The notes under the pieces: model-generated
Databases searched by the model: none
Seen by the model: only the letters and a program-made list of their open reading frames with translations
Told to the model about the DNA's origin: nothing
DNA from: Pseudomonas mandelii
Lineage (GTDB): Bacteria > Pseudomonadota > Gammaproteobacteria > Pseudomonadales > Pseudomonadaceae
Assembly: GCF_006438925.1 (NCBI RefSeq)
Contig: NZ_RCZA01000009.1
Location: forward strand, 62,300 to 126,299
Length of the DNA: 64,000 nucleotides
Direction of reading: 5' to 3'
Made by a program: the position numbers and the translations under genes
Shown here: in pieces, positions 9,755 to 17,591 of the stretch
Position numbering within the stretch: the stretch's first letter is position 1
How the letters are laid out: each line of letters starts with the position of its first letter

Positions 9755-10465
9755 TCAGACCTCGGACGGGGTGGCGGCGCGATTGAGATCGGCCAGCGAC
9801 AGGTGGCGATCGAAAAGCGGTGCCAGGCTCTGGTCATGGCTGACGAACAGCAGGCTCGACCCGGCTTCGCGGCATTCAGCGAACAGCAAGCGAATGAAAT
9901 TCTCGCGGGCGTCGTAATCCAGGGCCGAGGTCGGTTCGTCGGCAATCACCAATTCAGGCTGACCGATCAACGCGCGCGCAGCGGCCACCCGTTGCTGTTG
10001 GCCGATGGACAACGAATCGGCGCGGCGGCCGAGCAGGTTTTGGTCTTTCAAACCCAAGTGGGCGAGGAGGGTGGCCGCCGCCTGATCGACGCTGCCGTGA
10101 CGCTGGATCGCCCGTTCAGCGCGCAGTTTGGAAAAGTGGCAAGGCAACTCAACGTTCTCGCGCACCGAGAGAAACGGCAGCAAGTTGAACTGCTGGAAGA
10201 TGTAGCCGGTGTGATCGACCCGGAAGCGGTCGCGAGCACCGGCCGAGAGTTCGGTCAGTTCCTGGCCCAGCAATCGGATGCTGCCGCGATTGGGCTTCTG
10301 CACACCGCCGAGCAGGCCGAGCAGGGTGGTCTTGCCGCTGCCGCTGGGGCCTTTGAGGAACAGGGTTTCGCCGGGCTCCAGGCGAAACGCCGGGATATCC
10401 AGCAGCGGCGGATGACCGGGCCAACTGAAGCCCAGGTCGGACAGTTCGATGAGTGCTTGGGTCAT
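9755..10465 (-). CDS. ABC transporter ATP-binding protein (LolD/MacB family)
   Basis: A 236-residue nucleotide-binding subunit. Walker A is GPSGSGKTT near residue 40, the signature is LSIGQQQR, and Walker B with the catalytic Glu is LVIADEP, followed by the D-loop SALD and the switch His in FVSHD. It resembles LolD and MacB ATPases, which pair with FtsX-like permeases such as the one encoded immediately downstream. It is the second gene of the predicted zinc-responsive operon (PA4064 equivalent). Expected to sit on the cytoplasmic face of the inner membrane as a dimer. Confidence 0.92.
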   Translation of the reverse strand: MTQALIELSDLGFSWPGHPPLLDIPAFRLEPGETLFLKGPSGSGKTTLLGLLGGVQKPNRGSIRLLGQELTELSAGARDRFRVDHTGYIFQQFNLLPFLSVRENVELPCHFSKLRAERAIQRHGSVDQAAATLLAHLGLKDQNLLGRRADSLSIGQQQRVAAARALIGQPELVIADEPTSALDYDARENFIRLLFAECREAGSSLLFVSHDQSLAPLFDRHLSLADLNRAATPSEV

Positions 10466-10493
10466 AGCGCCGATTTCATGAATGTTGAGGACC

Positions 10494-10590
10494 CTGTAGG
10501 AGCTGTCGAGTGCAACGAGGCTGCGATCTTTTGATCTGGATCTTTAAAATCAAAAGATCGCAGCCTCGTTGCACTCGACAGCTCCTACAG
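10494..10590. repeat. Inverted repeat, family 2, with a divergent but perfectly paired stem
   Basis: A perfect 42-bp stem (10494-10535 with 10549-10590) around a 13-base loop. The outer CTGTAGGAGCTG and inner CTGCGATCTTTTGAT match other family 2 copies, but the middle reads TCGAGTGCAACGAGG instead of CCGAAGG, changed equally in both arms. It lies between the ABC ATPase gene and the DUF2796 gene of the same operon. Confidence 0.9.
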
Positions 10591-10610
10591 TCCGACAGGG
10601 ATCGGGGGGA

Positions 10611-11189
10611 TTAGAATTTCAGGGCTGCCGCCTTGGCCGTCACTTCAACCCCTTGCTGCCCGCTCGGGCTGATCAGTTGTACCTGAATCTTCTGGGTCGC
10701 CGGGAACGTGTTGAAGATGTTAGCCAGGTCCAGGGTTTTCAGCGCGCCAGGTGCCGAGCAGCTGAATTGATAATGGGCGTGGATTTCGCTGTGGTCGTGG
10801 TGATGCTCGTCCTTGCCTTCCTCATCGTGATCATCATCGGCACCGGGCTTGTCGCCGAACAGCGGACTTTCCAGTTCCTGAGTCGCGACCACGCAGCCGG
10901 CGGCTTTGGGCAGGTTGAACAACACCAGCGGTTTCTCAAGCTGCGCACGAACGGCGGCGACTTTGGCTTTGTCGGCGTCGGTGGTGGCGGCGTGTTCGAA
11001 ACCCACCAGGTTCATCGCCGGGCTTTCCAGTTCCAGCTCCAGGGTCTGACCGTCCAGCGCTGCGTTCAGGCGACCGACACCATGTTCGTGGGCGCCGAGG
11101 CTGCCGTGCTCATGGTCGTGTTCATCGGCCGCGTGGGCGACGGCCAGCGGCAACAGGGCAAACGGCAGAGCGAGAAGCAGACGGCGCAT
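10611..11189 (-). CDS. His-rich DUF2796 (ZrgA-like) zinc-binding periplasmic protein
   Basis: 192 residues with a signal peptide ending at VAHA. Just after it comes a His/Asp/Glu cluster (DEHDHEHGSLGAHEHG) and a second, denser one near residue 130 (DDDHDEEGKDEHHHDHSEIH). The rest fits DUF2796, the family of ZrgA, a zinc-uptake factor known from Vibrio. A Cys (FSCSAPG) follows the second cluster. It opens a four-gene operon with an ABC ATPase, an FtsX-type permease and a DUF3299 protein, equivalent to PA4063-PA4066, which I recall being derepressed on zinc starvation. A Zur-like box lies 33-55 bases upstream, so zinc-limited expression is expected. Confidence 0.87.
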   Translation of the reverse strand: MRRLLLALPFALLPLAVAHAADEHDHEHGSLGAHEHGVGRLNAALDGQTLELELESPAMNLVGFEHAATTDADKAKVAAVRAQLEKPLVLFNLPKAAGCVVATQELESPLFGDKPGADDDHDEEGKDEHHHDHSEIHAHYQFSCSAPGALKTLDLANIFNTFPATQKIQVQLISPSGQQGVEVTAKAAALKF

Positions 11190-11221
11190 GGCGGATCTCC
11201 GGAAAGTAAAATGAAGAATTT

Positions 11222-11244
11222 GTTATGTGATCTTATAACGTAAG
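11222..11244 (-). promoter_or_regulatory. Candidate Zur box upstream of the DUF2796 operon
   Basis: The 23 bases contain TGTGATCTTATAAC, which agrees closely with the core TGTGATATTATAAC of the E. coli znu operator as I remember it. The box lies 33-55 bases upstream of the DUF2796 start codon, where repressor binding would block RNA polymerase. The divergent small gene at 11325 is about 80 bases away on the other side and could also be affected. Confidence 0.65.
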
Positions 11245-11324
11245 TGCCGAGAGTTTGACCGCCTGCTTGGCGTTGCACAAGTCCCATGGGAGCATGCGAA
11301 TCAGAAATGTGCAGGAGCAGACTT

Positions 11325-11672
11325 ATGTTGCGTATACGCGGAAGCATCGGCGACTGGCCGGTGGATTTGACGCTGGAGATGGATGACAGCGACTGGGCAC
11401 GGCTCGGTGCGCAGTTGCAGGTGGTGAACCCCGAGGCCAGTGCCACGCCGGCAAAACCGATCAATCAGGATGATGCGCTGTGGCAGATCGCCAAGGATTT
11501 GCTGCGCAAGGCCGGGCAATTGAGCGGGCCGGACTTGCTCGATCAGTTGGAAGGTTTGACCGGCAGCGCGGCGTCGGGAAAACGCCTGTTGGTGCGCCTG
11601 CGTCATTGCACTGATGTGAAGGTGACGAGCGGCGGGGATACGCCGCTCTACAGCTGGGTCGAGCCAGCGTAG
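11325..11672 (+). CDS. Small conserved hypothetical protein
   Basis: 115 residues starting MLRIRGSIGDWPVDLTLEMD, with GGAG placed about 8 bases before the ATG. An earlier in-frame start at 11286 has no comparable signal. There is no signal peptide or membrane segment. The middle is a short helical region (DALWQIAKDLLRKAGQLSG) and the end resembles a DNA- or nucleotide-free beta segment; I recognise no domain. It occupies the place of PA4062, between the zinc operon and the thioredoxin gene. The TAG stop codon is formed by the first bases of a family 2 repeat. Confidence 0.75.
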   Translation: MLRIRGSIGDWPVDLTLEMDDSDWARLGAQLQVVNPEASATPAKPINQDDALWQIAKDLLRKAGQLSGPDLLDQLEGLTGSAASGKRLLVRLRHCTDVKVTSGGDTPLYSWVEPA

Positions 11673-11763
11673 GAGCTGCCGAAGGCTGCGATCTTTTGTT
11701 CTTCAGGCCGTTTCAGCGTCGCAGAAACAAGATCAAAAGATCGCAGCGTGCCGCAGCTCCTAC
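11670..11763. repeat. Inverted repeat, family 2
   Basis: TAGGAGCTGCCGAAGGCTGC at one end and GATCGCAGCGTGCCGCAGCT with CCTAC at the other. The right arm has diverged in the middle (GTGCCG against CTTCGG). The element begins exactly at the stop codon of the upstream small gene. Confidence 0.8.
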
Positions 11764-11790
11764 GGATTGGGTTCACACGGCCCGATCCGA

Positions 11791-12663
11791 TCAGTACAGC
11801 GCGGCAAACAACTTGCGGCGGTACGTGGTCACCAGTGGGTGATCGTTGCCCAGCAGTTCGAACACCTGCAGCAAGGTCTTGTGCGGCAGGCCTTCGCTGT
11901 AGCTGCGATTGCGCACGAACAGCTTGAGCAATGCATCCAGCGCCGCATCGTACTGCTGACGGGCCAGTTGCTGGATCGCCAGCTGATAAACCGCTTCATC
12001 GTCCTGCGGATTTTTTGCCAGACGCGCTTTCAGGTCTGCCGCATCCGGCAGGTCCTTGGCCTGACCGAGGAACTGGATCTGCGCCTTGGCGCCGGCGAGG
12101 GCGGCCTTGTGCTCGTCGCTCTTGACCGCGTCGAGGACGGTTTGCGCTTCACCCAGCTCGCCACGTTCGGTGAGGCAGCGGGCGTAGAGAATCAGCGCCT
12201 TGGCATTGGTGTTGTCTTCGCCCAGCAGCACTTTCAGTGTGGCTTCTGCGTCGGCAAAGCGGTTGTCATCGAACAACGCCTGAGCCTGTTCGAACGGGTC
12301 GGAAGCAGCGGGCGGCGGCATTTGCACGTGAGGTTCGAGCATTGCGCGTACCGCAGATTCAGGCTGTGCACCGGCGAAACCATCCACCGGCTGACCGTCC
12401 TTGAACAGCACCACCGTCGGCAGGCTGCGAATGCCGAAGCGCGAAACGATGTCCGGCTCGACGTCGCAGTTGACCTTGGCCAGCAGCAACTCGCCCTGAT
12501 AGCTCTCGGCGATGGTTTGCAGCATCGGCATCAAGGCCTTGCACGGCGCACACCATTCGGCCCAGAAATCCACCAGCACCGGTTTGTGGAAAGAGTTCTC
12601 GATCACCGACTGCTCGAAATCGGCAGTCGTGGCGTCGAAGATGTACGGCGTTTCCTGACTCAT
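11791..12663 (-). CDS. cnoX: Thioredoxin-like chaperedoxin CnoX (YbbN)
   Basis: 290 residues: a thioredoxin domain (about 1-110) followed by TPR-like helical repeats (about 120-290), the layout of YbbN/CnoX. The active site is WCAPC with cysteines at 38 and 41, so a full CxxC is present, unlike the E. coli protein, which lacks one cysteine. CnoX proteins protect substrates from over-oxidation and pass them to GroEL/ES. The start at 12663 (MSQETPYIFD) replaces a longer frame that runs into a REP element. It is the PA4061 equivalent and appears to be transcribed alone. Confidence 0.9.
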   Translation of the reverse strand: MSQETPYIFDATTADFEQSVIENSFHKPVLVDFWAEWCAPCKALMPMLQTIAESYQGELLLAKVNCDVEPDIVSRFGIRSLPTVVLFKDGQPVDGFAGAQPESAVRAMLEPHVQMPPPAASDPFEQAQALFDDNRFADAEATLKVLLGEDNTNAKALILYARCLTERGELGEAQTVLDAVKSDEHKAALAGAKAQIQFLGQAKDLPDAADLKARLAKNPQDDEAVYQLAIQQLARQQYDAALDALLKLFVRNRSYSEGLPHKTLLQVFELLGNDHPLVTTYRRKLFAALY

Positions 12664-12763
12664 GGGGGATCTCGTAAAAGCGTTAATGGGGCAACTATAC
12701 GACTTGGCGGGGTGTGGCCGGAAGCGGGGTGGCGGTTGAGAGGTGTTTCGCCTCGCAGTCCGT

Positions 12764-12839
12764 CTTCGCGAGCAGGCTCGCTCCCACATTGATCCGTGGC
12801 GGTCACAAATCCCCTGTGGGAGCGAGCCTGCTCGCGAAG
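12764..12839. repeat. REP doublet (family 1)
   Basis: CTTCGCGAGCAGGCTCGCTC and its complement, separated by a spacer of about 30 bases, between cnoX and the methyltransferase gene. Its right end is 4 bases from the methyltransferase stop codon. Confidence 0.85.
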
Positions 12840-12842
12840 CTT

Positions 12843-13499
12843 TTAAGCGCGCCGCGCGTGGTACAGGCTCACATGCCGAAACTCTTCGGGCTCGGCCAGA
12901 TCGGGCAAGGTCATTGCTTCCAGCATCTCGATGCGTTGATAAAGCGGGTGCCTGAAATCCCTCACTCGGGAATCCGCCACCAACGCTTCCTGGCCGCGAC
13001 TCAGGAATTCATCGAGCAACGGCAGATTCGCCCGGTCGTACAGCACGTCGGCCACCAGAATCAGATCAAACCGATCCGCCTCGGCGAAAAAATCCGTCGA
13101 GTAGTTGAGGTGTACGTCATTGAGTTCGGCATTCGCCCGACACGCGGCAATCGCCAGCGGGTCCAGGTCACAAGCCACCACTTCCAGCGCTCCGGCCTTG
13201 ACGGCTGCGATCCCAGCCACCCCGGAACCGGCGCCGAAATCCAGTACCCGTTTGCCTTTGACCCACTCAGGGAATTCGGCGAGATAACGGGCGACCGCCA
13301 GGCCGCTGGCCCAGCAGAAACTCCAATAGGGCGGCTCATGGAGAATCCGCCGGGTTTCTTCCGGGCTGAACGCGCGGTCCATGTTGTCGCCGTCGATCAG
13401 CCACAGACTCAGATCGGTGTCCGGCAATTCGCAGGCAACCAGCTGTGCGTCACCAAGCAGTTCGCCTAACGCCTGTTGCAGGTCGAGCGGTGCAATCAT
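12843..13499 (-). CDS. Class I SAM-dependent methyltransferase (protein-lysine type likely)
   Basis: 218 residues with a class I fold. Motif I is VLDFGAGSG at about residues 85-93, followed by the acidic strand end VACDLDP, and the post-II motif LILVADVLYD. The LVADVLYD stretch resembles the D/NxxY-type sequence of the METTL/EtfB-lysine methyltransferase family, so a protein substrate is likely; a small-molecule substrate is possible. Its ATG overlaps the TGA of the upstream lipoprotein gene as ATGA, so the two are co-translated. No membrane segments or signal peptide. Confidence 0.85.
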   Translation of the reverse strand: MIAPLDLQQALGELLGDAQLVACELPDTDLSLWLIDGDNMDRAFSPEETRRILHEPPYWSFCWASGLAVARYLAEFPEWVKGKRVLDFGAGSGVAGIAAVKAGALEVVACDLDPLAIAACRANAELNDVHLNYSTDFFAEADRFDLILVADVLYDRANLPLLDEFLSRGQEALVADSRVRDFRHPLYQRIEMLEAMTLPDLAEPEEFRHVSLYHARRA

Positions 13500-13960
13500 G
13501 GCGCTTTGACGAATTGCAGTTGACCCAGCACCTGCGTCGTTGGCTGCGTGACGACCTGCGACGGCAGATGCAAAATCAGCTGGCCGGACTGGCTGGCGCG
13601 GCCACGCAGTTCAACGCGGGCACCGACCGGAAAGGATTCCGGGTTGAATCGCAGGTGAAACGGCAGAACCTGATTGGTACCGATCAGGCTGGAGCTGGCC
13701 AACAATTGTTGCGGGCGGCCCTTGTCATCGATCACCAGCAGCGCCAGTTCGACTTCGGCGCCGGTCGGCACGCCTTGCAGGGTGCCACTCAACTCACGCT
13801 GATAGGCGGGCAGCGGGCCGAGGTTGGCCGACTCCTTGGCTTTCTTCTGTGCCGCCTGCGGGGCAGGCCCTGGCGTCGGTGGCTGGGGCTTGGGCGCATC
13901 GCTGCTACAGGCCACCAGCAGGCTGAAAAGACTGAGCAAAACGAGCGGTCTTAGGGACAT
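13496..13960 (-). CDS. YbaY/YscW-like lipoprotein
   Basis: 154 residues. The start at 13960 has GGAG about 7 bases upstream; upstream ATGs would put a hydrophilic leader before the signal peptide. The lipobox is LLVAC with the acylated Cys near residue 17, followed by a Pro-rich linker. The folded part (GTLQGVPTGAEVELALLVID ... PFHLRFNP ... VELRGR) looks like a YbaY/YscW beta-sandwich, the fold also seen in secretion-system pilotins. The function of the stand-alone form is unknown. It probably starts a two-gene unit with the methyltransferase and is divergent from nrdR. Confidence 0.8.
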   Translation of the reverse strand: MSLRPLVLLSLFSLLVACSSDAPKPQPPTPGPAPQAAQKKAKESANLGPLPAYQRELSGTLQGVPTGAEVELALLVIDDKGRPQQLLASSSLIGTNQVLPFHLRFNPESFPVGARVELRGRASQSGQLILHLPSQVVTQPTTQVLGQLQFVKAP

Positions 13961-14088
13961 TTTCGGCTCCAGCAAGGTGAAATCCATGGATCTAGCTCTA
14001 TAGCCCGTCTGTATACCGCAAACCCTATGGCTTGTCTTGCCACGGGGATGCGCTACCATGGCCCTCCCTTTTTTTGTTGCCTGCCACC

Positions 14089-14553
14089 ATGCACTGTCCC
14101 TTCTGCGGTGCCAACGACACCAAGGTCATCGACTCGCGTCTGGTCGCCGAGGGCGAACAGGTGCGCCGCCGGCGCGAATGCCTGGCCTGCGGCGAGCGTT
14201 TCACGACGTTCGAGACGGCCGAACTGGTGTTGCCGCGCCTGATCAAAACCGACGGCAGCCGCCAGCCGTTCGACGAAGAAAAACTCCGCGCCGGCATGCA
14301 GCGTGCGCTGGAGAAGCGCCCGGTGAGTGTCGAGCGCCTGGAATCGTCGCTGGTGCACATCAAACACAAACTGCGCGCCACCGGTGAGCGAGAGGTTAAA
14401 TCCCTCGTCGTCGGTGAACTGGTGATGGCCGAGCTGCAAAAGCTCGACGAAGTCGCCTACATTCGTTTCGCCTCCGTGTATCGGCGCTTCCAGGACCTCA
14501 ACGAGTTCCGCGAAGAGATCGATCGCCTGGCCAGAGAGCCGGTGAAAGAATGA
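14089..14553 (+). CDS. nrdR: Transcriptional repressor NrdR
   Basis: 154 residues, the normal size. A zinc ribbon occupies the N-terminus (CPFC at 3-6 and CLAC at 31-34), followed by an ATP-cone domain that senses ATP/dATP. NrdR represses ribonucleotide reductase genes. The start at MHCPFCG is fixed by the family; longer frames begin in a T-rich stretch. It overlaps ribD by 4 bases (ATGA), the usual gammaproteobacterial linkage of nrdR with the riboflavin genes. Confidence 0.97.
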   Translation: MHCPFCGANDTKVIDSRLVAEGEQVRRRRECLACGERFTTFETAELVLPRLIKTDGSRQPFDEEKLRAGMQRALEKRPVSVERLESSLVHIKHKLRATGEREVKSLVVGELVMAELQKLDEVAYIRFASVYRRFQDLNEFREEIDRLAREPVKE

Positions 14554-15683
14554 CCACCTCTGTAGAACTTGCCATCCTCGACGCCCATTACATGGCCCGT
14601 GCCCTGGAACTGGCGCGCAAAGGTCATTACACGACACACCCCAACCCTCGGGTGGGCTGCGTGATCGTGCGTGACGGGCAAATTGTCGGCGAAGGCTGGC
14701 ACGTGCGCACCGGCGAACCCCATGCCGAAGTCCACGCCCTGCGCGCTGCCGGCGATAAGGCTCGAGGCGCCACCGCTTACGTGACCCTCGAACCTTGCAG
14801 CCACCACGGACGTACGCCGCCTTGTGCGGATGCGCTGGTACATGCGGGTGTGGCTCGGGTAGTGGCGGCGATGCAAGACCCGAACCCGTCGGTTGCCGGT
14901 CGTGGCATGCAGCGCCTGACCCAGGCCGGTATCGCTACCGAAAGCGGCGTGCTGGAAGGCGAAGCGCGCAAGCTCAATGAAGGTTTCCTCAAGCGCATGG
15001 AGCACGGCTTGCCGTTCGTGCGGGTCAAGTTGGCCATGAGCCTCGACGGTCGTACGGCGATGGAAAGCGGCGAAAGCCAATGGATCACCGGTCCCGCGGC
15101 GCGTTCGGCGGTGCAACGCCTGCGCGCTCAGGCCAGCGTAGTGTTGACCGGCGCCGACACGGTGCTGGCAGACAACGCCCGTCTCACCGTGCGTGCCGAT
15201 GAGTTGGGCCTGGATCCTGAGCAAACTGCCTTGGCCATGAGCCGTCCGCCGCTGCGTGTGTTGATCGACGGTCGTCTGCGCGTGCCGCTGGACGCGCCGT
15301 TCTTCAAGGCCGGGCCTGCATTGGTCGCCACGTGCATGGCGATCGAGGAGCAATACGCCAACGGTCCGGAATGCTTGATTGTCGCGGGCGAGGACGGCTT
15401 GGTCGACCTGCGCAAACTGCTGGTCGAACTCGCCACCCGTGGGGTCAACGAGGTGCTGGTTGAAGCGGGACCGCGTCTGGCCGGGGCTTTCGCTCAGCAA
15501 GGGCTGGTGGACGAGTTCCAGATTTTCATCGCTGGCAAGTTTTTAGGTTCGTCTGCGCGTCCGTTGCTGGATTGGCCGCTCGCGCAAATGAAGGATGCGC
15601 CTGAACTCAAAATCACCGAAATTCGCGCTGTTGGCGATGACTGGCGAGTCATCGCCATTCCTTCGCCAGCGGCGAGCGTATAA
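14550..15683 (+). CDS. ribD: Bifunctional riboflavin deaminase/reductase RibD
   Basis: 377 residues with two domains. The N-terminal deaminase has the zinc site HAE at 58-60 and PCSHHGRTPPC with cysteines at 83 and 92. The C-terminal reductase domain begins near residue 150 with VRVKLAMSLDG. RibD performs the second and third steps of riboflavin synthesis (deamination and NADPH reduction). It follows nrdR with a 4-base overlap and precedes ribE. Confidence 0.97.
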   Translation: MTTSVELAILDAHYMARALELARKGHYTTHPNPRVGCVIVRDGQIVGEGWHVRTGEPHAEVHALRAAGDKARGATAYVTLEPCSHHGRTPPCADALVHAGVARVVAAMQDPNPSVAGRGMQRLTQAGIATESGVLEGEARKLNEGFLKRMEHGLPFVRVKLAMSLDGRTAMESGESQWITGPAARSAVQRLRAQASVVLTGADTVLADNARLTVRADELGLDPEQTALAMSRPPLRVLIDGRLRVPLDAPFFKAGPALVATCMAIEEQYANGPECLIVAGEDGLVDLRKLLVELATRGVNEVLVEAGPRLAGAFAQQGLVDEFQIFIAGKFLGSSARPLLDWPLAQMKDAPELKITEIRAVGDDWRVIAIPSPAASV

Positions 15684-15729
15684 TTCCGGGCCTGCGCCAC
15701 GCGACGGCCCTGTTCTCGAGGAGGACTCC

Positions 15730-16392
15730 ATGTTTACCGGCATCATCGAATCCATCGGCAGTATTCGTGCATTGACCCCAAAAGGCGGAGATGTGCGGGT
15801 ACACGTAGAAACCGGCAAGCTCGACCTGAGCGACGTCAAACTGGGCGACAGCATCGCGGTCAACGGCGTGTGCCTGACCGCAGTTGAGTTGCCAGGCAAC
15901 GGCTTTGCGGCGGACGTCAGTCGCGAAACCCTCGACTGCACCGCGATGAATGATCTGAAAAGCGGCAGTCCGGTCAACCTGGAAAAAGCCCTGACTCCGA
16001 CCACTCGCCTCGGCGGGCATCTGGTCAGTGGTCACGTCGATGGCGTGGGCGAAGTGGTCGCCCGCACCGAGAATGCTCGCGCGGTGGAGTTCCGCATCCG
16101 CGCCCCCAAAGAGCTGGCCAAGTACATCGCCCATAAAGGCTCGATCACCGTCGACGGCACCAGCCTGACCGTGAACGCGGTCGATGGCGCCGAGTTCTTG
16201 CTGACGATCATTCCGCACACCCTGAGCGAAACCATCATGGCGTCTTACCAGCCAGGTCGCCGGGTGAATCTTGAAGTTGACTTGCTGGCACGTTATCTGG
16301 AACGCCTGTTGTTGGGCGATAAGGCTGCAGAGCCTACGTCCAGTAACATCACCGAAAGCTTTCTGGCCGCCAACGGCTACCTCAAATCCTGA
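15730..16392 (+). CDS. ribE: Riboflavin synthase, alpha chain
   Basis: 220 residues. Two tandem lumazine-binding barrels: the first opens with the diagnostic MFTGIIESIG, the second with LGGHLVSGHVDGVG near residue 97. The enzyme dismutates two 6,7-dimethyl-8-ribityllumazine molecules to riboflavin. GAGGAGG lies 6-12 bases before the ATG at 15730, which decides this start over a longer frame overlapping ribD. The gene is called ribC in Pseudomonas annotations. Confidence 0.96.
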   Translation: MFTGIIESIGSIRALTPKGGDVRVHVETGKLDLSDVKLGDSIAVNGVCLTAVELPGNGFAADVSRETLDCTAMNDLKSGSPVNLEKALTPTTRLGGHLVSGHVDGVGEVVARTENARAVEFRIRAPKELAKYIAHKGSITVDGTSLTVNAVDGAEFLLTIIPHTLSETIMASYQPGRRVNLEVDLLARYLERLLLGDKAAEPTSSNITESFLAANGYLKS

Positions 16393-16408
16393 CCCAAGGG
16401 GGTGCCTT

Positions 16409-17500
16409 GTGGCGCTCAATAGCATCGAAGAACTGGTTGAAGACATCCGCCAAGGCAAGATGGTCATCCTCATGGATGACGAAGACCGCGAGAACGAAGG
16501 TGACCTGATCATGGCCGCCGAGTGCTGCCAGCCTGAACACATCAACTTCATGGCCAAGCACGCCCGTGGCCTGATCTGCATGCCGATGAGCCGCGAGCGC
16601 TGCGAACTGCTGAAGCTGCCCTTGATGGCGCCGCGCAACGGTTCCGGTTTCGGCACCAAGTTCACCGTGTCCATCGAAGCAGCCACCGGCGTGACCACCG
16701 GCATTTCCGCTGCCGACCGTGCGCGCACCGTGCAGGCCGCTGCCGCAAAAGACGCCAAGGCTGAAGACATCGTCAGCCCCGGCCACATCTTCCCGCTGAT
16801 GGCCCAGGCCGGTGGCACCCTCGCTCGCGCCGGTCACACTGAAGCCGCCTGCGACCTGGCGCGCATGGCCGGTTTCGAACCGAGCGGCGTGATCTGCGAA
16901 GTGATGAACGACGACGGCACCATGTCCCGCCGCGCGGAACTGGAAGCGTTTGCTGCCGAACACAACATCAAGATCGGCACCATCGCCGACCTGATTCACT
17001 ACCGGATGATCCACGAACGTACCGTTCAGCGGATTGCCGAGCAGCCACTGGACAGCGAACTGGGCCAATTCAACCTGGTGACCTATCGTGATTCCGTGGA
17101 AGGCGACGTGCACATGGCCCTGACCCTGGGCACCGTGTGCGCCGAAGAGCCGACCCTGGTTCGCGTGCACAACATGGACCCGCTGCGCGACCTGTTGATG
17201 GTCAAGCAGCCTGGTCGCTGGAGTCTGCGCGCCGCGATGGCCGCGGTTGCCGAGGCTGGCAGCGGCGTGGTGCTGTTGCTCGGCCACCCGCTCGATGGCG
17301 ACGTGTTGCTGGCGCATATCCGCGAAACCGCGGAGCACGTACCGGCGAAAAAACCGACCACTTACAGCATCGTCGGTGCCGGTTCGCAGATCCTTCGGGA
17401 CCTGGGCGTGCGCAAAATGCGCCTGATGAGTGCGCCAATGAAATTTAATGCGATATCCGGTTTCGATCTGGAAGTTGTAGAATACGTGCCCTCCGAATAA
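16409..17500 (+). CDS. ribB: RibBX: DHBP synthase with a degenerate GTP cyclohydrolase II domain
   Basis: 363 residues from a GTG start with AAGGGGG just upstream. The N-terminal 200 residues are 3,4-dihydroxy-2-butanone 4-phosphate synthase, with DDEDRENEGD near residues 23-32 and a conserved His-Thr-Glu stretch (RAGHTEA). The C-terminal part aligns with GTP cyclohydrolase II, but where the zinc site should read like HSECL...RCDCG it has HNMDPLRDLLMVKQPGRWS near residue 253, without any of the three cysteines. This domain should therefore be catalytically dead, as in the RibBX proteins described in Proteobacteria. The active RibA is encoded at 21217 in the same cluster. Confidence 0.95.
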   Translation: MALNSIEELVEDIRQGKMVILMDDEDRENEGDLIMAAECCQPEHINFMAKHARGLICMPMSRERCELLKLPLMAPRNGSGFGTKFTVSIEAATGVTTGISAADRARTVQAAAAKDAKAEDIVSPGHIFPLMAQAGGTLARAGHTEAACDLARMAGFEPSGVICEVMNDDGTMSRRAELEAFAAEHNIKIGTIADLIHYRMIHERTVQRIAEQPLDSELGQFNLVTYRDSVEGDVHMALTLGTVCAEEPTLVRVHNMDPLRDLLMVKQPGRWSLRAAMAAVAEAGSGVVLLLGHPLDGDVLLAHIRETAEHVPAKKPTTYSIVGAGSQILRDLGVRKMRLMSAPMKFNAISGFDLEVVEYVPSE

Positions 17501-17546
17501 TGACCGGTTGTTTCCAGTCCTTGATTCGCGGTTAACACATCACTGA

Positions 17547-17569
17547 GGGACGCGTAGAAAGCGCGTCCC
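17547..17569 (+). promoter_or_regulatory. Hairpin in the ribBX-ribH spacer
   Basis: GGGACGCG pairs perfectly with CGCGTCCC around TAGAAAG in the 91-base gap before ribH and is followed by GGCTCTTTAAG rather than a clean T-run. It could be an RNA-processing or attenuation site, or a weak terminator. The gap is too short for an FMN riboswitch and lacks its conserved boxes. Confidence 0.45.
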
Positions 17570-17591
17570 GGCTCTTTAAGAGATCTAACGA

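Noticed and set aside
17501..17591. FMN riboswitch before ribH
   Set aside because: The gap is only 91 bases and lacks the conserved FMN aptamer boxes.
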